Source: Starkeya sp. ORNL1 (GTDB taxonomy: Bacteria; Pseudomonadota; Alphaproteobacteria; Rhizobiales; Xanthobacteraceae). Taken from it: a stretch of DNA of 64,000 bases. A model generated the notes under the pieces. It saw only the letters and a list, made by a program, of their open reading frames with translations. It had not been told where the DNA came from and made no database searches. The stretch is from contig NZ_CP048834.1 in the NCBI RefSeq assembly GCF_012971745.1, forward strand, positions 1,612,001 through 1,676,000, given 5' to 3'. Made by a program: the position numbers and the translations under genes. Positions 59,423 to 64,000 of the stretch are shown in pieces (within the stretch, counting starts at the first letter, position 1; every line of letters begins with the position of its first letter).

Positions 59423-60677
59423 TGTAAAGACCGGAGACACCCCTGACAGGTGTTCGGAGACATGCCTGACAGTCAGGGCGGGTCGTGTGGGGGCTTTTTG
59501 AGGTCGATGGTTGTGATTCTGGTGGCGCCGAAGCAGACGGCATAAAGGCCGTCGCGCTTGTGCGGGCGGATGGCGAGGAGTTCGCCGCGGAACGCCTTGG
59601 GCACCTTCCAGAGCCGGTTGTTGAAGCCGACATAGGCCTTGGTGGTGCCGACCCGGCGGACGATCTCGGCGCTGTCATAGTGCGGTGTGGGCAGGCGCTC
59701 CGGGAAGGGCCGCGGCGAGGGTCGGTAGCGGCTGGCCGGCACGGCGAGGCCGATCCCCTGGTGCGGGCGGACATGGTTGTAGTCCTCGCGCCAGGCTTCG
59801 AGCGCGGCCTGGGCCTGATCGAGGCCGCGCAGGATGGCGAGGTCGAACACCTCGTCGGCAAGGCTGCGGTGGAAGCGCTCGTTCTTGCCGCGGCCCTGCG
59901 GGTGGTGGGGACGGGCCGGAATGGTGCGGATGCCGAGCTTGAGCAGCCAGACCCGCAGCGGCGTCCACTGCCCCGGGCGGCCGCCGCCCCAAGGCGCGCC
60001 ATTGTCGACATAGATGGCCTGCGGCAGGCCGTGGCGGCGCAGCGCCGGCTCCAGCCGGGCGCGCACCGTGGCGGTCTGTTCGTCGGCGCACGCCTCCAGC
60101 ACCACGGCGTAGCGCGAATGATCGTCGATCACCGTCAGCGTATGGCACCACGTGCCGCAGGCGAGTTGCACCCGCCCCTTGAAATCCATCTGCCACAGCT
60201 CGTTCGGCGTCGCCCGCTCGAACCGGCCATAGGCCTGCGTCCGGCGCGCGGCCGGCGCGATCCGGTCATGGCGGGCCAGCACCGCATGCACCGTCGAGGG
60301 GGCCGCCGCGTCCTCCAGCAGCCGCGCCAGCTTGCGCGCGCCCCACGCCGGATGGGCATCGCGCAGCGCCAGGATCCGGGCCTCCAGATCCGCCGCGCTA
60401 CGCCGCGGGCTCGCATGCGGGCGCCGCGAGCGCTCCGTCAGCGCCTCGCCGGCGCGGTAGCGGCGCAGCCACACATAGCCGGTCTGCCGGCTGATCCCGA
60501 AGCCCGCGCACAGCGCCGAGACGTTTGCCCCCTCAAGGCTCGCCAGCAAACAGAACTCCCGCCGCTGATCCGCCACAGATGCCTCCCGCCAGACCATCCC
60601 GACCTCCCAGGGCCAAAAGCCCCAAAAGTGTCAGGCATGTCTCCGAACACCTGTCAGCCATGTATCCAGAACAAACA
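59423..60677 (-). mobile_element. IS481-family insertion sequence, apparently complete
   Basis: A 1255-bp element with terminal inverted repeats of 49 bp, starting TGT and ending ACA. The inner 29 bp (59443-59471 and 60629-60657, beginning CTGACAGGTGTTCGGAGACA) are exact inverted copies; the outer 20 bp match only in part. Each end holds two tandem copies of a GGAGACA...CTGACAG unit. A 5-bp CTGGT duplication flanks it. One intact transposase gene fills the interior. It separates dipZ from ohr. Intact gene and duplication suggest a recent insertion. Confidence 0.9.
59473..60597 (-). CDS. IS481-family transposase
   Basis: A 374-residue DDE transposase. The N-terminal helix-turn-helix region has VSALCAGFGISRQTGYVWLR. 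The catalytic triad is Asp in WQMDFKG, Asp in YVDNGAPWG and Glu in RGKNERFHRSL, with the conserved C-terminal NHVRPHQGIG. GGGAGG lies five bases before the ATG, and the stop lies at the inner edge of the left inverted repeat. No frameshift or stop is seen, so it should be active. Confidence 0.95.
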   Translation of the reverse strand: MVWREASVADQRREFCLLASLEGANVSALCAGFGISRQTGYVWLRRYRAGEALTERSRRPHASPRRSAADLEARILALRDAHPAWGARKLARLLEDAAAPSTVHAVLARHDRIAPAARRTQAYGRFERATPNELWQMDFKGRVQLACGTWCHTLTVIDDHSRYAVVLEACADEQTATVRARLEPALRRHGLPQAIYVDNGAPWGGGRPGQWTPLRVWLLKLGIRTIPARPHHPQGRGKNERFHRSLADEVFDLAILRGLDQAQAALEAWREDYNHVRPHQGIGLAVPASRYRPSPRPFPERLPTPHYDSAEIVRRVGTTKAYVGFNNRLWKVPKAFRGELLAIRPHKRDGLYAVCFGATRITTIDLKKPPHDPP

Positions 60678-60749
60678 CTGGTGCCGGGGATCTCGATTCC
60701 CGACAGAGCGTCAGCGGCCGAGTTCCCCGGGACAAGCCCGGGGATGACG
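60678..60749. repeat. Right target duplication and right half of the split family B palindrome
   Basis: Begins with the second CTGGT (60678-60682), continues GCCGGGGAT, and after about 50 bp ends with the second hairpin CCCCGGGACAAGCCCGGGG and ATGACG. It completes the element begun at 59405. Confidence 0.85.
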
Positions 60750-60774
60750 AGTTGAGGGGCCGGCTCTGCCCCTT

Positions 60775-60819
60775 TGTATCGCTCTGTATCCGCCCTCGCC
60801 TCACCTACACGCGCTTACA
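60775..60819. promoter_or_regulatory. Four-part response-regulator box upstream of ohr
   Basis: TGTA (60775), N6, TGTA (60785), 17-bp spacer, TACA (60806), N6, TACA (60816). The arrangement and total length of 45 bp are identical to the box upstream of dipZ, although the spacer sequence differs completely. The right half TACACGCGCTTACA shares GCTTACA with the dipZ box. It ends 100 bp before the ohr start. Confidence 0.75.
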
Positions 60820-60919
60820 TTTCGCGGCCGATCCGAACACATGCGGGATACGCCGCGGGCGCCTGATGCGGTCATTGGCTGAGCGGCCGACGGCCCTCGA
60901 AACCCCAAGGACAAATGCA

Positions 60920-61336
60920 ATGACCAAGATCGAAAAGGTGCTCTACACCGGCAAGACCCACACCACCGGCGGGCGGGACGGCGCCGCGCGCAGCTCCGAC
61001 AACCGGCTGGACATCAAGCTGTCCTCGCCCGGCTCGTCGGGCGCCGGCACCAATCCCGAGCAGCTGTTCGCCGCCGGCTGGTCGGCCTGCTTCATCGGCG
61101 CGATCGGGCTTGCCGCCGCCAAGGCCAAGATCGCGCTGCCCGCCGGCCATGCGGTCGATGCCGAAGTCGATCTCGGTACCACCGACGGCGCCTATTTCCT
61201 GCAGGCGCGGCTCAATGTCAGCCTGCCGGGCCTCGAGCACGATGTCGCCCAGGAGCTGGTGAACGCTGCCCACCAGACCTGCCCGTACTCCAAGGCGACG
61301 CGCGGCAATATCGACGTCGTCATCAATCTGGTCTGA
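60920..61336 (+). CDS. ohr: Organic hydroperoxide resistance protein (Ohr/OsmC family)
   Basis: A 138-residue thiol peroxidase. The two redox cysteines are Cys57 in AAGWSACFIGAIG and Cys121 in AHQTCPYSKATRG, with a normal Ohr length and the YTGKTHTTGGRDG start. It reduces organic hydroperoxides in the cytoplasm using dihydrolipoamide. Many Ohr genes are controlled by OhrR, but no ohrR is seen here; instead the upstream box matches that of dipZ. The IS lies between them, upstream of the box, so the promoter appears intact. The upstream CACATGCGGGATA segment also recurs before dipZ. Confidence 0.94.
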   Translation: MTKIEKVLYTGKTHTTGGRDGAARSSDNRLDIKLSSPGSSGAGTNPEQLFAAGWSACFIGAIGLAAAKAKIALPAGHAVDAEVDLGTTDGAYFLQARLNVSLPGLEHDVAQELVNAAHQTCPYSKATRGNIDVVINLV

Positions 61337-61391
61337 GCCGTCACCCCGGCCCGCGCATCCCGATGGGCGGGCCGCAATCGGGAGCTACACC

Positions 61392-61565
61392 ATGCAGTTC
61401 GCCATCAAATGTCTGGTCGGCCTCGCCGTGCTGCTGTCACCCTGCGCCTGGGACACCGATCCGCGCGAGACCGCGGCGGTGAGCGCGGTGCTCGCCCAGC
61501 TCGCGCCGGCCGATACCCATCACAATGATCACGGCTGGGAAGACTCCTTCCCCGGCTGGTTTTGA
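61392..61565 (+). CDS. Short exported peptide downstream of ohr
   Basis: A 57-residue open frame. GGGAG lies eight bases before its ATG, and the first about 18 residues (MQFAIKCLVGLAVLLSPCAW) look like a signal peptide or a poor lipobox. The mature part includes THHNDHGWEDSFPGWF. It starts 55 bp after ohr on the same strand and may share its transcript. I know no family for it. The signal-like start and the ribosome site are the only support. Confidence 0.4.
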   Translation: MQFAIKCLVGLAVLLSPCAWDTDPRETAAVSAVLAQLAPADTHHNDHGWEDSFPGWF

Positions 61566-61608
61566 GATCGTGGGAGAGAAGTTGCCACAGCCTCTCCCTA
61601 ACCAGTAC

Positions 61609-61723
61609 GCCCTCATCCTGAGGTGCCCGGCGTCAGCCGGGCCTCGAAGGATGCTGAAGCAGAAGACGGCCATCGGGGATGGGCATCCTTCAAGGCCGCT
61701 TCGCGGCACCTCAGGCTGAGGTG
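61609..61723. repeat. Long palindromic intergenic repeat, family A copy 3
   Basis: The left arm CCTCATCCTGAGGTGC pairs with GCACCTCAGGCTGAGG at the right with one mismatch, and the inner GCCTCGAAGGATGC pairs with GCATCCTTCAAGGC with one mismatch. It is more worn than copies 1 and 2. It lies between ohr's downstream peptide and the convergent HxlR gene. Confidence 0.85.
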
Positions 61724-61742
61724 GTTCTTTAGAGCAGCCCCC

Positions 61743-62090
61743 TCACGCCGCCGGGCGCATGCCCGGAGCACCGCGGCGATCGGCTTCCGTCGCTTCCCAC
61801 CAATCCCCCAGCGCGTCGATCAGCGGCACCAGCTTCAGCCCGGCCGGCGTCAGGTCGTAATCGACCCGCAGCGGGTAGCCGGGATAAGCGGTGCGGCGGA
61901 CGATGCCGGCGTCTTCCAGCTTGCGCAGTTCCAGCGCCAGCATGCGGTGCGAAACCGTCGGGTTGTCGCGACGCAGATCGCCGAAGCGCTTGGTGCCGTC
62001 CTTCAGATAATACAGCAGCAAGCTCGGCCAGCGCCCGCTCAGCACCTGCATGGCCTCTTCGATCGGGCAGCGGGAGACGAGATCTTTCAT
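61743..62090 (-). CDS. HxlR-family regulator next to GST
   Basis: A 115-residue winged-helix regulator with the HxlR signature SRCPIEEAMQVLSGRWPSLL, including the N-terminal cysteine, and NPTVSHRMLALELRKLEDAG as recognition region. It is divergent from the glutathione S-transferase gene, with a 113-bp gap holding an inverted repeat, so it probably represses that gene until an electrophile modifies the cysteine. Confidence 0.9.
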   Translation of the reverse strand: MKDLVSRCPIEEAMQVLSGRWPSLLLYYLKDGTKRFGDLRRDNPTVSHRMLALELRKLEDAGIVRRTAYPGYPLRVDYDLTPAGLKLVPLIDALGDWWEATEADRRGAPGMRPAA

Positions 62091-62113
62091 GAACTTGGCC
62101 AGGTTTGTTCTGG

Positions 62114-62131
62114 TTACAGATTAGTGCGTAA
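62114..62131. promoter_or_regulatory. Candidate HxlR operator upstream of the GST gene
   Basis: TTAC-N10-GTAA in the A+T-rich stretch TGGTTACAGATTAGTGCGTA, 24 bp upstream of the regulator start. Its size fits an HxlR dimer. Confidence 0.45.
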
Positions 62132-62203
62132 TTTACATGGGACCATCGATCCCTAGATTCCAGCCTCGCTGCGCAGCGATCCCCCTCATCAGGCAGAGAG
62201 AGC

Positions 62204-62908
62204 ATGGAACCTATCCTGATATACGGCTTCCCGTCGGGAAGTTCGATGGGGCTCGTCGCGGCGTTCGAGCGCCTTGGCCAGCCCTACCGCCTCACCCGCG
62301 TCGACATGCTGAGCGAGATGAAGAACGACGCCTTTGCCCGCCTCAGTGGCCGGCAGGAGACGCCGGTGCTCATCACCGAGGACGGTCGGGTGCTGACCGA
62401 GACCATGGCGATCGCGCTGTGGCTGGAGGCGCGCGATAACGAGCGGCGCATCAGCTTCGCGCCCGGCAGCCCGCAGGCCGACCGCATGCACCAGCTGATC
62501 GGCTTCGTGAATACCGGCTTCACCAACGCCTTCTCCCCGCTCTGGGTCGCGTTCGAGATGGAAGACGCCGCGCCGGCGACGCTCGAGGTGCTGCGCGCTT
62601 ATGGCCGCAAGGCGGTGACGGACCGCCATGAGAAGCTGGAGGCGATGATCGGCGACAGTGCCTTCCTCATCGGCGACCGGCTGACGCTCGCCGATACCAC
62701 GCTGATCGGCGTCGCCCGCTGGGCCGAGTTCCACCAGGCGGTGGATGGCGACGCCTATCCGAAGCTCGCCGCGCTGCGCCGGCGGATCGAGGCGGAGCCC
62801 GAGGTGCAGTTCGCCCTCGCGCTCGAGGATGGCGAAACGCCGGCGGGTAATGGCGCGTTGCGCGGGCATGTGCCGCTCAAGGAGGTGCTGGAGCGGTTTG
62901 CCGAGTGA
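62204..62908 (+). CDS. Glutathione S-transferase family protein
   Basis: A 234-residue protein. The N-terminal thioredoxin-like half contains LIYGFPSGSSMGLVAAF, where the Ser residues could activate glutathione, and the conserved cis-proline and acid in RQETPVLI and LTETMAIALWLEA. The C-terminal helical half has DRLTLADTTLIGVARW. It should conjugate or reduce electrophiles. Regulation by the divergent HxlR protein is likely. Confidence 0.9.
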   Translation: MEPILIYGFPSGSSMGLVAAFERLGQPYRLTRVDMLSEMKNDAFARLSGRQETPVLITEDGRVLTETMAIALWLEARDNERRISFAPGSPQADRMHQLIGFVNTGFTNAFSPLWVAFEMEDAAPATLEVLRAYGRKAVTDRHEKLEAMIGDSAFLIGDRLTLADTTLIGVARWAEFHQAVDGDAYPKLAALRRRIEAEPEVQFALALEDGETPAGNGALRGHVPLKEVLERFAE

Positions 62909-62927
62909 GCTTCCTCCGCACCACAGT

Positions 62928-63028
62928 CGTCATCCCGGCCGCAGCGAAGCGCAGAGCCGGGATCGCGTGAAGTCCCGCTCGGCACCTTCGCGCGATCCCG
63001 GCTCGGCCTTCGGCCGTCCGGGATGACG
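62928..63028. repeat. Palindromic intergenic repeat, family B copy 4
   Basis: CGTCATCCCGG at the left pairs with CCGGGATGACG at the right; inner arms AGCCGGGATCGCG and CGCGATCCCGGCT pair as well. It lies between the convergent GST and sigma factor genes and could act as bidirectional terminator. Confidence 0.85.
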
Positions 63029-63042
63029 ATGGGTGTGGCGGG

Positions 63043-64000
63043 TTAGGATGACGGGGTGCTCTTGCTCCCCGCCTCCACCGCCCGGCGCTTCATCAGCTCG
63101 CGCTCGCGGCAATTGCCGGCCAGCAGCGCGGCCGCTTCGAACGCGGCGCGGGCCTGCTCGAAGCGGGCGAGGCGGAACAGCAGATCGCCGCGCACGCCCG
63201 GAAGCAGATGGTAGCGCGCCAAAGCCGGCTCGCTCAGCAGCCGATCGGCGATGGCGAGCCCGGCGGCCGGCCCCTCGGCCATGCCGACCGCTACCGCGCG
63301 GTTGAGCTCGACCACCGGCGACGGCGCCACGTGCGCCAGCTCGGCATAGAGCGCGGCGATGCGCGGCCAGTCGGTCTCGTCGGCGCGCGCCGCCCGCGCA
63401 TGGCAGGCGATGATGGCGCCCTGCAGCGCATGGAAGCCCCCGGCCCCGCCGAGCGCCTTCGCCCGCGCCAGCGCCGCGAGGCCGCGCCTTATCTGCAGCT
63501 GGTCCCACAGCGCGCGGTTCTGATCCATCAGCAGGATCGGCTCGCCGGTGGCATCGGTGCGGGCGCGGGTGCGCGAGGCATTCAGCTCCATCAGCGCCAG
63601 CAGGCCGTGGGCTTCGGGCTCGTTCGGGGCGATATTGGTGAGCACGCGGCCCATGCGCAGCGCCTCGTTGCAGAGCTGCGGGCGCATCCAGTCATCGCCC
63701 TTGGCGGCGGTGTAGCCCTCATTGAAGATGAGATAGACCACCTCCAGCACCGAGGAGAGCCGCGCCTTCAGCTCTTCGCCGTGCGGCGTCTCGTAGGACA
63801 GGCCGGATTCGGCGAGCGTGCGCTTGGCGCGCACGATGCGCTGGGAGACGGTGGTCTCCGGCACCAGGAAGGCGCGGGCGATCTCATCTGTGGTCAGCCC
63901 GCAAATCATGCGCAGCGCGAGAGCGGCGCGGGCCTCGCGGGAGAGCAGCGGGTGACAGGCGGTGAAGATGAGCCGCAGCAATTCGTCGCCGATATCGTCA
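63043..64000 (-). CDS. ECF-type RNA polymerase sigma factor with C-terminal extension, 5' end missing
   Basis: The visible part has 318 residues and continues beyond the window. It begins within DDIGDELLRLIFTACHPLLS, then shows the sigma-4 helix-turn-helix LTTDEIARAFLVPETTVSQR followed by RIVRAKRTL. A long helical extension of about 200 residues with TPR-like character follows (SSVLEVVYLIFNEGYTA, LLALMELNASR, VELNRAVAV, LPGVRGDLLFRLARFEQA). This is the ECF group with the large C-terminal domain (DUF6596 type), usually encoded next to a YCII/DGPF-domain protein, which may lie outside the window. Sigma region 2 is not visible. Confidence 0.9.
   Translation of the reverse strand, partial: DDIGDELLRLIFTACHPLLSREARAALALRMICGLTTDEIARAFLVPETTVSQRIVRAKRTLAESGLSYETPHGEELKARLSSVLEVVYLIFNEGYTAAKGDDWMRPQLCNEALRMGRVLTNIAPNEPEAHGLLALMELNASRTRARTDATGEPILLMDQNRALWDQLQIRRGLAALARAKALGGAGGFHALQGAIIACHARAARADETDWPRIAALYAELAHVAPSPVVELNRAVAVGMAEGPAAGLAIADRLLSEPALARYHLLPGVRGDLLFRLARFEQARAAFEAAALLAGNCRERELMKRRAVEAGSKSTPSS

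Noticed and set aside
57527..59440. 637-codon frame on the - strand
   Set aside because: Antisense to dipZ; lacks any domain.

Overview
The window is GC-rich (roughly two thirds G+C), densely packed, and contains no rRNA, tRNA or CRISPR array that I can recognise. The gene content points to an alphaproteobacterium of the Hyphomicrobiales (Rhizobiales): an Omp25/Omp31-type outer-membrane porin, Tat-exported lipoproteins, an Ohr/DipZ/two-component stress cluster, a fused dipeptide-type ABC ATPase and long palindromic repeats of the CATCCTGAGGTG and GTCATCCCCGG kinds. This placement is inference from gene families; no marker gene is present.

Layout. 1-7.8 kb: a HEPN-like protein, a truncated copy of a metallo-beta-lactamase (MBL) gene, a Tat-exported phospholipase C-type phosphoesterase, two tandem mannan-binding lectin paralogues, a META-domain protein, an MBL protein with a histidine-kinase-like tail, and three tandem small secreted His/Gly-rich proteins. 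7.8-19.8 kb: membrane-anchored adenosine deaminase, lipoprotein L,D-transpeptidase, glycogen phosphorylase, a MarR-GNAT operon behind a perfect palindrome, aldo/keto reductase, alpha/beta hydrolase, VOC and SRPBCC proteins, and an ABC-F ATPase. 20.0-26.3 kb: a four-gene island made of two ComEC-like MBL proteins, a cytoplasmic subtilisin-like protease and a membrane alpha/beta hydrolase. This is my best candidate for an undescribed system. 26.5-32.9 kb: a GntR-controlled peptide/opine-type ABC importer. 32.9-42.8 kb: HxlR/SDR, Ddl, an EamA exporter facing a MocR-type regulator, Dps, an EmrAB-like pump, a Tat-exported carbonic anhydrase and a small membrane-anchored protein. 43.0-49.0 kb: a triheme cytochrome c with an extra repeated tail, an adenylate cyclase-FGE fusion, a DUF4399-like protein, an NTF2-like protein and a haloperoxidase-like hydrolase. 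49.3-53.1 kb: a compact convergent cluster GNAT-FAAL / ACP-P450, probably a small acyl-modification pathway; the P450 lacks the ExxR glutamate. 53.2-55.1 kb: porin and a YafK-like L,D-transpeptidase. 55.3-61.6 kb: histidine kinase, response regulator, DipZ, an IS481-type insertion, then Ohr. dipZ and ohr carry the same 45-bp four-part box, so I infer they are controlled together, probably by the response regulator encoded next door. 61.7-64 kb: HxlR/GST pair and the 3' part of an ECF sigma factor gene.

Recent genome dynamics are visible: tandem duplications that include promoters (lectins, small secreted proteins), gene scraps (MBL at 0.8 kb, ABC-F tail at 7.8 kb), at least eight long palindromic intergenic repeats, and an IS481 element with a 5-bp target duplication sitting in the loop of one of those palindromes.
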